From: Glandiceps talaboti
Taxonomy: Eukaryota; Hemichordata; Enteropneusta; Spengelidae
Direction of reading: 5' to 3'
Length of the DNA stretch: 64,000 nt
Assembly: GCF_964340395.1 (NCBI RefSeq)
Contig: NC_135550.1
Coordinates: 15,328,408 to 15,392,407, forward strand
Shown: in pieces, positions 13,601-27,209 of the stretch
Layout of the letters: every line of letters starts with the position of its first letter
Position numbering within the stretch: the first letter of the stretch is position 1
Program-made: the position numbers and the translations under genes
Notes under the pieces: generated by a model
Told to the model about the DNA's origin: nothing
The model's database searches: none
The model's input: the letters and a program-made list of their open reading frames with translations, nothing else

Positions 13601-16600
13601 CCTGATGATAAATTGTTCATCACTTACTTTTATAATCAAAGCCTACAAGTATAGCTTCAACGAAGACGTGCAGTCTATGCACTAGTCAATTATAAAAAAC
13701 ATTTGGGGTGAAATGAAATTACTAATACAAATTGTCCGTTACATGTAACTACACACAACTCTGCATAATTACCTTCAGTCCATGTCAAATTACCTGTGAA
13801 ATGGAGTACAATTTAACTAATTACACATTGCCAAGTATGTATTACCTCCGTGTCTGTTGTTAGTGTAAACAAAGCAGGAAAGTGTACAGCAATACTTAAT
13901 CTGAAAAGAAGGTATTTGACAGAAAGGAGGTCAAGAGATACAGTTTACCATACATTGTTTGATATCTTTCAGGTCTGAAGAATTGAAATGTAATGTTCGC
14001 ATATGTGCAAAAAACATGTCGAAAACATACTTACAAAGTGTATTTATTAATGACACGAAAACTTATGTCGCATCACTCACTTTCATAAACAACACAGTAG
14101 GCCTATAGAAATGAAATGACAGTCCGTTTGATAGACGCACCTTAGATGACGAATGAATGAATTTCGTGTTACTCTATTGGGGTTTGTTCTATATGGGTAC
14201 TAGTAGAAGTTAGTATTCCAACGATTCGGAATATACATGTAAGTACATGTATATTCAGTTGGAGAAAAGAAGCAGTAATTTTCGTGGTTTGACATGACAG
14301 CAAATATTTTCAACATTCAAAATACTTTTTAACGTATGAAGCTCAGAAAAAACCTGTCATGGTAGTGACAAATTTAGTATATTACAGAATGGACTCGTCC
14401 CAAATAGCCTGTTATGATTCTAAATTAAACGGGTACATGTATATTAAATGATTCGGAGAAATTTCAAACAAGCAGAGTGAAAGCGAACGAGTTCAAGTTA
14501 CAGTATTTGAAAACATCGAAGATTTTCATTCGTTTTTCCTGGTTGTAATCGACTTCATTTCTGCTTTGTATTCCGCTAGAATGTGTCTTGTATTATGAAA
14601 TAGCTTCTGAAGGGTTTCAGGAGTTGGCCACCCCTGGTTACCCTAGCAGTTACGGCAGTGACACAGACTGTACGATATACGTAAACACAACAGACGGTTA
14701 CTATCTGTACACTCACTACATCGCCTTCGACACGGAGAGTTGCTGTGATTTCCTCATTACTGGTGAAGGATCTAACCCTTCCGACAATACCTCGTTGGTC
14801 TATAATATCTCCGGTAGTGTCATTCCATCAGACTGGATCTCATCAACCAATGCTATCTGGATGCAGTGGTCTACAAACTCTTTAGGGATAGCCACCGGTT
14901 GGAAAGTAATTGTATTGTCGGTTGATTCTGGTAAGTTGGTTAGTTTAATTGCTTATAGATATTTATAGTTGCTGTCTTACGTCGTCCAATGCTAACAGGT
15001 TTTGGTGAAATGGTTTTCTCCGCGTAGTTCTGTATCAACTACGGCAGGGTGGAGACTCATCATAATCTTGTCAACGGATAGTGGTAGGCGTTGGAACATT
15101 TATTCCAAAGCATTAAACCACTTGTCATTAACAAGGCCAGGTACGGATGATTTTCTCTTGTTAGCCTAAGAGATATGCTATCGGAAAATGTTGTTTTGAA
15201 GGGTATGGGACATGTTTTACTAGTACCATGATTGCAGGCAAAGAAACATATGTGTTTTTTCTCCGATGGTCCAGTGCTATTGTAAAGATTGAATAAATGT
15301 AGTGAAGTCGATATAAACACAATTTAGTCAAAATAGGAAGTCATTTTCATATAGTTCAATGTTAGCTATACAGCGTGTGTATGCTTTTTTTTTTATATCA
15401 ACACCTTACATATTGTATATGTTATTAATATGTATACACTAGGAAATGATAGTTTCCTCCAATTTTTGCATAATTTTATTTCTGTCCGCCTAAATATGTT
15501 AATGAATGAATGAATGAATGAATGAATGAAAAGTTAATATTTTCTATTGAAATGGCTTATAATATCAATTGCTAAATTTTAGTAACTCCATTCTTGTAAA
15601 AATAAATAATAAAGCCGTGCATGTGTTCTCAAACTCAGATACCTTCGACCTAACATGCGGCACTGACTACACAGTTGACGCTACTCTGGGGTCATGCTTA
15701 AAAGTGAAGGCCGGAGAATCGGTGACGTGGTCCACTGCTGAGAATTCATGTCAGCTAGGTGGAGGACATCTCATCAGTGTTTCGGATGCTGAAGAAGAAT
15801 CGATTTTGTTAGGTAAAGTAAACCATTCTTTTTTGAAAACCGTTGAAGTTGGACATTACTATGACATGAATTGACATGTCATTTTGTAAATTTTGTTTTG
15901 TTTTTTGATAGGGGTGGGGGTGGGGGTGGGGATTGTGTCGCTGCATATTGAAAGTTACATGTAGCATTGTACTAACTGAAGCGCTAGCGTTGGCAAAACC
16001 CAAACCTGGTATTAAGACATAATATGTAAATGATCTTTGACGTAATTTAGTGTACGTACATGTATACAACGTTAACAGTATCTAGGGAAGCGATATCATA
16101 CTATCAAATGTACTTACAACTCAAGTAGACTTTTCACTAGTTGTGGAGGCATGCATTAACATAAGGTTATGAATATTTTACAATACATAATTAAATCAAA
16201 ATTTTATGTAAGTAAGTTTGTAAATATTTCCACCAGAATTATTAACGCAGGTTGTGCCATAATTACGCGGTTTAGCCTTGCTTCAGTCTGGCTCGAGTTT
16301 TGACTCAGTTTGACAACACCAACACAGAAGTCTTCAATGAGAAACTATTATCCCGTCTATCCTCAAAGTTTGTTTCGTAAATACTAATGCGAAAGGTTCG
16401 TCCAAAGGATCTCACAAACTGATCCAAATAGCATTACGCGAAAGGCAAGAAAAAAATGAAAGCTGGTAAACACGCTACATGTATATATATTTTCGTGATA
16501 TTTCTTCTTAAGGCCTTTTCCTTGTAAATACTTTTATTTATTATCGAAATTTGCTTTGCAATGAATTTATAGGTTATGTTGACGGTGCGACAATCTGGCT

Positions 16601-19600
16601 CGGTTTCAATGACCTGTCTAGTGAAGGGTCATTTGAATGGACTGACGGGGCACCCGTCACGTATACACACTGGAGTTCAGGTAATGTTAATGAAATTAAT
16701 TAATTAATTAATTAATTGGCAGGTAACGTAATTAATTTTCATGTAATAAGTTTGACAGATGACAAGATTGATTGACAAGTAAGAGTAATTGACAGGTAAC
16801 GTAATTGGTTAATAATACAGCATGTTTGACCGGTGATGTGATAGGTTGACACGTATGAGTGATTGACAGGTAACGTAATTGGTTGATAATAAAGTATGTT
16901 TGACAGGTGATTTGATAGATTGACACGTATGAGTGATTGACAGGTAAATATAGACGGTCAACAGTCGTCTTGACTTTTTTGTAATTCATCTTTAATACTA
17001 TTTTTGTTGAAGGAATACAATTGTAACATGGTGTATACACTAGTTCAAATGATTTTGAATTGTACGGAATTGTAAATCTTTATGGCCTCGATTTTCATTG
17101 ATTTGTTGTTACCAGGGGAACCAAACGATTCTGGTGGTCAGGAAGATTGTTCACAAATGTACACTTCCGGGGACACCATAGCTTGGAATGACTGCTCATG
17201 CACTGGACCCATGCCTTATATTTGCAAAGCTGACGGTAAGGTGTCATTTGTTACTTAAAATGGGGATTCCGCCTTGGATTAGAAAAATGATTAAACGTCT
17301 GTTAAATTCTACTACGTTCTTTATTTTAGAGTCTTGTTTTTCAGGACAGGAAACTTATTTGGGGAGGGGGAAAGAGGTGAGGGGACGAAGACGGGGAGGG
17401 CACTTTTTCTTGGGCAATCACCAATGTAATAACAATAAGTGAAAGACGACCGATTATGGACTAGTTCGAAGATTTTTTTCCAAAGGAAAGAAAATGAACG
17501 TGTTTTACCTAACATGCCTTTAATTTTTTTTAAAATCCAGCTGACGTCACGGACTATTTCTATGCGTTTCGAGACGCAAGACTCAATGCGACAGTCGAGG
17601 CAACTGTAACATCGGTCTACCCTTCAGATTGTGCCACACTATGTATGATGGAGACGTTGTATAGATGTTTGGCATTCAATTATGATACAAGCAACGAAGC
17701 ATGTGAATTGTTTTCTGTGAACTTAGCAAGTGGAAACTCTCTACTGAGTACAAACAGTGAAGATTACAACATGGATTACTACGAATTGATAGACTTTATG
17801 TTCACGACACCGTCCCCTACAACAGTTTTCACGACACCTTCACCAACCACACTTGCCACAACTACAAAGCCAACAACCCTGGCTTTAACGACTGATTTAA
17901 CCACCCTACGTTTGACAACTTCTACGACAACTGCACCACCAACAACTCATGTGACTACACCAGGTGTAACAACAAAACCAACAACTGCACCTGTCACGAC
18001 GGATATTACTACTCCGGCTATGACAACTGGTGTGACAACGGCTCCAACAACGATGCACATGACTACGCCAGTTTTGACAACTTCTATGACAACTGCACCA
18101 CCAACAACTCACGTGACTACACCAGGTGTAACAACAAACCCAACAACTGCGCCTGCCACGACCGATTTTACTACACCGTATATAACAACCCGTGCAACTA
18201 CTGCTCCAGGTACTTGATTTTCATATATAGATACACCCAATATTGATTTTTCTATTGCAAATGTACACGTACATCAAAAGATTTTGATAAATTCACTGTG
18301 CCTGCCACGACCGATTTTACCGGGTGTGTCAACGGCTCCAGCTACGACACACATGACTACGCCAGTTTTGACAATTGTCAATAGTAAGGAACATAAAATG
18401 TTTGCCCGTTAGAGAGAAACACGTCAGATAATAAGGGGTTGATTTTCGAATTTGCCGCCCATTAAGGTTTGTTCTATTTTGGTATAACTTTGTATTCCAA
18501 CGATTCTGATATTAGTGAGAGAAAGGAATTTGTAATCTTCGTGGTTTGACAGGATACATTATGAAGATTTCACGTAGTTTGTCACGAATGAATGTCACAT
18601 TTCACTTTAGCCATGCTTCAGAAATATTCTCATGACAAATAGCCTTTTATATTTAGGATTGTCAGGCAAACTAAGTGAATACGAGTTCGAACTGAAATAT
18701 TTCAAAAAATATACAACGTTAACACTTCCACTCGGTTATCTTGTTCGTTTCTAATCAATTCCACCTGCTTGTTATCCTTGCAGATTGTGTATTATATTAT
18801 GAAATAGCTTCTGAAGGATTTCAGGAGTTGGTCACCCCTGGTTACCCTAACAGTTACGGCAGTGACACAGACTGTACGATATACGTAAACACAACAGACG
18901 GTTACTATCTGTACACTCACTACATCGCCTTCGACACGGAGAGTTGTTGTGATTTCCTCATTACTGGTGAAGGATCTAACCCTTCTGACAATACCTCGTT
19001 GGTCTATAATATCTCCGGTAGTGTCATACCATCAGACTGGATCTCATCAACCAATGCTATCTGGATGCAGTGGTCTACAAACTCTTCAGGGATAGCCACC
19101 GGTTGGAAAGTTGTTGTATTATCGGTTGACTCTAGTAAGTTAATTTGTGTCTTTTTCGTTCTCTTTCCTGTTGTTGTCCTCTGCTGTGTAATGTAATTTG
19201 TTATGGATCAGTATGTTGTATATACCTGTAATGATATAGATAGTGAGGACGAATCAAATTGAATTACGTTTACTGAACTGTAACAGTCTATTTGAAAAAC
19301 TTTGAAAAGAGGCAGTGCATGCTTTTAAATACCACCACCACCACCACCACCACCACCACCACCACCACCAACACTACCACCACTATTTCCATCACCAACA
19401 AGCTGCACTTCATATGTACACGTATTTGATCAAAATCCTCTTTAAACTTCAAATAAGTAAACATGATTTTTTTTATCACAGCCACATTTGATTTAAGATG
19501 TGGTTATGGATATGTAGCCCACGACTCTGTGTCGTCCTGTTACCAAGTTGTTGATGCCCAGAGTGTCACGTGGTCAACAGCCGAGGCTTCCTGTCAGCTT

Positions 19601-19784
19601 GGAGGGGGACATTTAACTAGTGTTTCTAGTTCCGAAGAGGAATCGACTATTTCGGGTAATTGGTGCCGAATTTATGTATTATAAATACAGTTTTTACTGC
19701 TGTATGAATACAATCAAAATACTATAAAACAAGAAGAAGAAGAAGAAGAAGAAGAAGAAGAAGAAGAAGAAGAAGAAGAAGAAG

Positions 19785-19817
<33 letters not shown>

Positions 19818-19919
19818 TATATACAGCAAATCCACATAGCAAAATAATAAGTCTGTCTGTCTGTCTGTCTGTCTGTATGTGTATGCATGCATGTATGAAT
19901 GTATGAATGAATGTATGAG

Positions 19920-19976
<57 letters not shown>

Positions 19977-22900
19977 ATGTATGCATGCATGCACGCCCTT
20001 CAGCCTTTCTCTGTCACCATAATAGTATGTTACATGAGAGTGTACTTGGGACACGCATCTGAGATATGGGTAAAAGACAGATCTATTATACACGGTACAT
20101 ATTTTAAATCAAAATCGACATAATACCATTTCATACATAGTTTTATTTTGTTTGATGTTATTAAACTTCTAGATTATGTGAGCGGAAATCTAGTTTTCTG
20201 GATTGGTATGACTGACCAGTTTACTGAAGGATCATGGGAATGGTCTGATGAAAGTTCAGTCACCTACACAAACTGGGGATCAGGTAAGGAAGTTGTCATG
20301 TTATGTTATGAGTGTACTCTTCGTGAGTTAAACGTGCACACAGTAGGCAAAACAGAATGACATATGATGTACACTGTATTACATGTATAAGGACACAAGT
20401 TTAACTTGGACCTAGTGTAAAGTATCAAATATAATGGGGATACAAAGTTTGTAGAGATATGTGCCTGTCTTTGCATCTTTTATATATTTTATATTACTGT
20501 TCCAATATGGGCATTTACGACATGTTACCTTTTTGTTATATCTCCCACTGGCAATGCGAGCTTCACATGCCCAGCAACTATCCCGGATGTTTCTTGTAAG
20601 ATTGTGTGTATTTATAAGGCATGTTAAAATTAAAGTTGAAATATAAGTCTGGGGAACTGGTACGTTTAGAGTTCATGTCACTGTCATACTGTATCTATAG
20701 ATATCATCATCAGTGAGCAAAGAATGCTTCATTCATACAAATCCTAGAAGGTGAAGGAAGTTAAAAGCATTGCTTCTACTAAATTCAGTACAGACGATAT
20801 TAGCACGCCGATGATAGTACTAACCATTACAAACAATAAGCGGGTGTGTGTGGGAGGCCTCGAGGGGATGGGGCGTGGGGAGGTGCATGGTGCAATGACA
20901 ATATTTGTAAAATTCAAATTTGGGCAGCTTTTTAATCACATAGCGAAATGACTATTGTCGAGTGTTTCATGGTGTATGAATAAACACATGCTAAAACATT
21001 TTTTTTTTAATTTTTGACATCAGGTGAACCAAACGACTCAGGTGGCAATGAAGATTGTGCCTTGATGAGTATTTCCGGGTCAACTATTTCTTGGAATGAC
21101 GGGCCCTGCACTACAAGTTTGCAATATGTCTGCAAGAATGACGGTAAATATATATGGTACAATTCACCTAATGATGATCAGTGATATCTGGTAGGGTTGC
21201 ACAACACGTAGTATCTGACAGACTGCTCACTCTGTCCCACTGCAAAATTGTTCCAAGGCATCGGTATGACTCACTTAAGTAGTCATGGTAATTCGATCGC
21301 AGTCATATTTTAAGTGACACACACCGAAGTCATGACATTTGTTTATGTGATGAATATACTTTAAACTGACATTCTTGTATCTTTTATAAATGCAGCTGAC
21401 GTCACCGACTATTTCTACGCGTTTCGAGACGCAAGACTCAATGCGACAGTCGAGGCAACTACAACATCAGTCTACCCTTCAGATTGTGCCACACTATGTA
21501 TGATGGAGACGTTGTATAGATGTCTGGCATTCAACTATGATAGAAGCAACGAAGCATGTGAATTGTTTTCTGTGAACTTAGCAAGTGGAAACTCTCTACT
21601 GAGTACAAACAGTGAAGATTACAACATGGATTACTACGAATTGATAAACTTTATGTTCACAACACGGTCCCCGACAACAGTTTTCACGACACCTTCACCA
21701 ACAACAATGGCCACAACTACAAAGCCAACAACCCAGGCTATAACGACTGATTTAACTACCCTACGTTTGACAACAGCACCACCAACAACTCACGTGACTA
21801 CACCAGGTGCAACAACAAAACCAACAACTGTACCTACCACGACCGATATTACTACTCCGGCTGTGACAACTGGTGTGACAACGGCCCCAACAACGACGCA
21901 CATGACTACGCCAATTTTGACAACTTCTATGACAATTGCACCACCAACAACTCACGTGACTACACCAGGTGTAACAACAAAACCAACAACTGCACCTGCC
22001 ACGACCGATTTTACTACTCCGGCTGTGACAACTGGTGTGACAACGGCTCCAACAACGACGCACATGACTACGCCAGTTTTGACAACTTCTATGACAACTG
22101 CACCACCAACAACTCACGTGACTACACCAGGTGTAACAACAAACCCAACAACTTCGCCTGCAACGACTGATTTTACCACACCTGTTATGACAACTAGTGC
22201 AACATCAGCACCAGCAACGACCTACATCACCACACCAATTATGACAATCGATGTCACAACAATGCCAGCAACTACCAATGTGACCACGTCAGCTATAACA
22301 ACTGATGTGACAACGATACAGCCATCAACGACACTTCCTACAACTGAATTCCCAACGACTACTGAAGCAACGACCAAAGTAACAACAATGCCTTCGACAA
22401 CCAAAATGACATCGATTCAGACAACTGCACCTATGACAACTCATACTTCAACAACTCAACAAACAACGTCTATGCTGACCACCCAGAAATCAACTGTAAA
22501 ACTAACAACACAGCCGATGACGACCAATTCATTAACAACAATTGACCCAAGTCTCAGTGCTTTCGAAGTAAACATCAGGTGCGTGGACAGAATCTATTGT
22601 CTTTCGATTAAATAACATAGGAAAGGTTGTATCCCAAAGCCTCTCAAAGCACCTAGGGGGCGGTATTCATTCGAAAAATTAAATTAAGAATCAATTTCCA
22701 ACTTGAAATTAAGACAGGTCAACGAAGGTCTAAAACACTATGATGAGGTCAAATATTTAACAGCTTATTTATTGTTGTTTTTCATCTCAGGCTGGTACAC
22801 AATTACTCAATCAATTATATGTATATGTGATTCCTACGTTATGGATTTCATTTATCGAACAAAACTTATAGCAATATAGACCAAAACATGTTTCAGCTTT

Positions 22901-23208
22901 GTCCCGTTTTTTTTTTCATCGTCAGCTGGCATTTTGAGCTACATGTCCTAATAATAACAATAGACATAAGACTTAGTATACATGACCCTTGAACTTCAGG
23001 TGTGTGTCAAATTGCTATCAAGAAGCCGTCACTACAAGCACGACTCTCCCAGTTACTGTTGACTGTACAGACTGTCCTACAAACCTCCAGTATGAATGGA
23101 AAGTTGTGTATAAAGAATCCTCAACTAATACATTTGAAGTTTTTGACACAAGTGGTTCTGTAACAAGTACAGGTAAATACCGTTTGTTGTCTTAGTCCAT
23201 TCAGAAGT

Positions 23209-23265
<57 letters not shown>

Positions 23266-24420
23266 TGTGTGTGTGTGTGGTGTATTCTTGTCATTGATAT
23301 CATTTTTGTGTTGATTGCCTTTGATCTTCCCAATAGCTTGACCGACATTTCGTAAACTTACTTGGAACAGTGAAGGGAATTAGTCTGTTGATAAAATAAT
23401 TTGTATTATCTAATGACAATTAGGGTCAGCCAAATGGTAACGTTCATTGGATAAAATCGACCAAAAACACCGAACCTGCCAACCAATCAATCAATCAATC
23501 AACCAACCAACCAACCAACCAACCAACCAACCAACCAACCAACCAACCAACCAACCAACAAATAAACCAACCAAACACCTAAACAAAACAAAACAAACGA
23601 AGAAACACACAAATACTACTTTAATAATATTAAATGCCAGCGAAATAAATCGAATCTTGTACACAACTGATACCTTAGACCATATTTTAACGTCTGAATT
23701 TATACCATAAGCAAAGCCTATCCAATTCAATCCAATCCAAATGATATCCAATCAAACCAAAACCAAACTAAATAAAAACCAAACAAAAATGGCAACAAAC
23801 TAAATAAAGATATGTAATATTGATTCTTCCCAGGTACAAGTTCAGCATATCTATCCATCAATGCAAACCAGTTGGATCCTGGAGTAACGTACAAACTGAA
23901 AGTGAACGTCAGTGTTAGCGATGTTGGGTATGGTGTTGATGTCTGGACATTTGTCACCAATACCCCTCCAACAGGTGGAAACTGTACGGTAACACCAACA
24001 TCAGGTAAAACAACATTGGTGTGTTATTGACGTACAAAAATAGATTGTAACTTATAGTATTATTTATGAACTGATCCAATAACACAACAATAACCTGTAC
24101 ACTGTATTTATTTTCATATTATAGGTCATCCTATCACCACTTACTTCCAAGTCCAGTGTACTGATTGGTCAGATTCAAATACACCATTGCAATATGCGGT
24201 GTATTCCAGACCTAAAGGTTCGACACTGTCAACGTTGCTGTACAGTGGAGTTGATGCTACATCGTCAAAGTTCTTGTTAGCACTAGGTGACGAAGACTAT
24301 AACTTTGAAGTGGATATCATGGTGGAAATAGCTGATTCATATGATTCAAAGTCGAGTCAGACGTTAACAGTTCAAGTGAGTGTAGACCAGTGCATGTTCG
24401 TGGCCGGGCTTCGTTTTCAC

Positions 24421-24482
<62 letters not shown>

Positions 24483-26861
24483 GTCTCCCACAAACTGACT
24501 GACCGCCCGTCCTTTCGTCTGTCAAGCCTTTGAAGTTGTCTTCAAATTTGTAAAAGTTGCCTTCCAGTGAAAGAGTCGTGTGTGTAACCCCCCCCCCCAC
24601 ACACACCCAATCATCACTATTTTACAACTTCTCGTATCACAATTTCTGCCCATTGCATTTTTAGGTTGAAGCACCATCGGTAGATGATGGCAGTCTATCT
24701 GAAGCTATCTTGAATCTTACAACAGGCGAAAATAATGCGTTGGATGAATTGATAACGGGTGGTGATACCAGTGCTGCAGTGTCCCTCGTGATGACAGTAG
24801 CTTCGGTACTGAACACTGATTCATCTGACACAGTAAGCTAAAGTACTCCACAAATTCCTCTCTAACTTTTGACTCTAACCCTAACTCTGAAATACCTCAT
24901 AGATAGATGTATAACTTTTGTAGCTTACGTTTTGAATTTCTGGAAATTGATTATCTCAGGAAATACCTGTTTGGTTCATTCTAGGTACAGGGTTAGGATC
25001 CATCGTCCTTTATTACGATTATCATATATTATCACTTATCTTTGCCTGGATATGTGTTAAAAAACTTAAGACACACAGCAAATTGTAAACCAATGAAAAA
25101 TAATACCGTATTGTTTTACAGGCATCTGGAGATGATTCAACTGTGACAGACGAGGAACTAGAACAGAAAAAGGAGGTAAGGAAGCCCATGTGGGACATTA
25201 AAATCTTTCTAATCTGTCAGTACATATCAGTGCATGCATGCATTATTATTTTCTTCTATAAATCAAACATTGATTATACAAAAAGTAAAAAAAGAGAGCA
25301 AAACTAGACAGGAATGAAGAGAGAATGAACCGGTGTATACACGAACAATTTTCCCTTTTATGTTCACAGCTACGTCAGTCCATCATAGAAAGTTTAGCAG
25401 CTGTATCGGAGTCTGTGGAGTCACCTGATCAAGTGTCTCAAATGGCTAGTGCATTTGCTTCAATGACGTCAGTTGCTGATGAACTCTCAGAAGACAGTCA
25501 GGTAAAGTCAAGTAACAATAAGTTTATTCATCCTACGTCACTAGAGAATTGTATTAATGCTTTCTGAGAAACAGTTGCTTTGCTTGATAAAAAGTAGTAA
25601 TGATTTAAGTGGGCAATCTTGCAGCGTGTATTTTGTCGAACCCGTGTTGAAATGAAGCAGTACCACTACATTCTGAGTTGCCATATGCCAGAAGCCCTTC
25701 ACTCTAATACGTTTTCCTTTATAACTACCAGGTCAGTTCGGCAGCAGCTATGGAGTCACTTTCAGAAAGTTTAACATCTATGCAGAATGTATCTGAAGAA
25801 AGCGTGATGGCAGCAGCAGAAGGTGCGGGGACATTTTTGTTTCTCTATTATCACCTTGTTAAAATTATCTGTTTCTTTCCTTGTGACAATCAACAGCGCT
25901 ACTTCAATATGTATAGTTATGATAATATCAAACAATTTCTTACGTACTATTCTTTGTTGTAGCTATAACCCAAAGTGTAGGAAACGTCCTGTCGGCATCC
26001 ATGTCATCAGACACTTCAGCAGCGCCTTCAACGGTACGTTATCGATCTATTATCCAAATGTGCTTGCTCTAAAAACATGGTATTTGATTGGATGATACAT
26101 GTATGTTATACGTATACAGTAATGTCATCCCATAATCTCTAATTCTTGACCACGGTCAGTACAATATTTTTGTCTCTTTTTTCGCCAATCTTGAAAAATA
26201 TTGACATAATCCATCTCTCAGATATGATCAAATTATGTTAAACAAATCTGGACCTTTCTCGTTTTTAAAGTGTCATTTTTTATTGAACTTATGAAACACT
26301 TAATTGTATATTTAATTTGCAGAGTTCCTCCGTGACAAAGAGCGTTGTAAACGCTGTGAATTCATTATCGTCCGCTATTCTGAGTAAGAGAGTGCCCGGA
26401 CAGCCACCCGTTGTACTCAACACCTCCACGTTAGCCGTACAACTACAAAGGGACGTACCTTCGTCTATTTCCGGATCAACACTAGGTTCGAAGTCCGGAA
26501 ATTTCCTGCTGCCCTCGGCATCCGACCTGTTTGGAGAAAGTGCAAATGGTTCCCACGTCGATACAAAGGTAACACTTGGTTGATATATTTATATTGTTGT
26601 TTTTTTCGATTACGGTTTCGGTGCCCAGGGATGACACTCAACTGTAGGACACATTTCGTTATTGCGTACCTTATTTTCTTTCTTGTTTTTTTTTTGCATC
26701 AGTTGATGTCTTTCAGTGGAAATCCATACTCCTGGGATAATTCGTCATTGTATATCAAATCTGACGTCATATCATTATCATTCGCTGACCAGGATGGGGG
26801 CGATGTGATAGGTTAGTTAATATATATTGTTTTGGTTATCACAACCACTAACACCACCACC

Positions 26862-26892
<31 letters not shown>

Positions 26893-27052
26893 CCATCACC
26901 ACCGTCATCACCACCGCCATCACAAACACCGTCACCAGTACCAGAATCACCAGCACAGTACCACCAACAGCAATTGCAATGCAAACATCACTCGTATCAC
27001 CGTCGGCATCAGAAGAACCAGAACCACCACCACCACCACCACCACCGCCGCC

Positions 27053-27087
<35 letters not shown>

Positions 27088-27163
27088 AAACAACAACATC
27101 AACATAAAATAATGCCAACACCCCTAACAGCAGAAGTACCATGATTACCCTAGTACCAGCTCT

Positions 27164-27209
<46 letters not shown>

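Larger units (their letters stand above)
8631..14930 (+). repeat. Second copy of the tandem-duplicated polycystin segment
   Basis: Sequence from 8,631 matches that from 1 through exons and introns: exon starts pair 499/9,078, 1,213/9,793, 1,796/10,370, 2,431/11,219, 2,924/11,713, 3,469/12,488 and 6,370/14,580. Changing offsets trace indels: microsatellite expansion near 10.6 kb, an insertion at 12,061-12,330, and about 960 bases present only in the first copy. Close colinearity fades in the CUB exon at 14,580. The first copy starts before the window. Confidence 0.88.

Noticed and set aside
21761-22117. Minus-strand Cys/Trp/Ser-rich open frame
   Set aside because: It is the antisense shadow of the Thr/Pro stalk repeat; the same occurs at 17,906-18,112.
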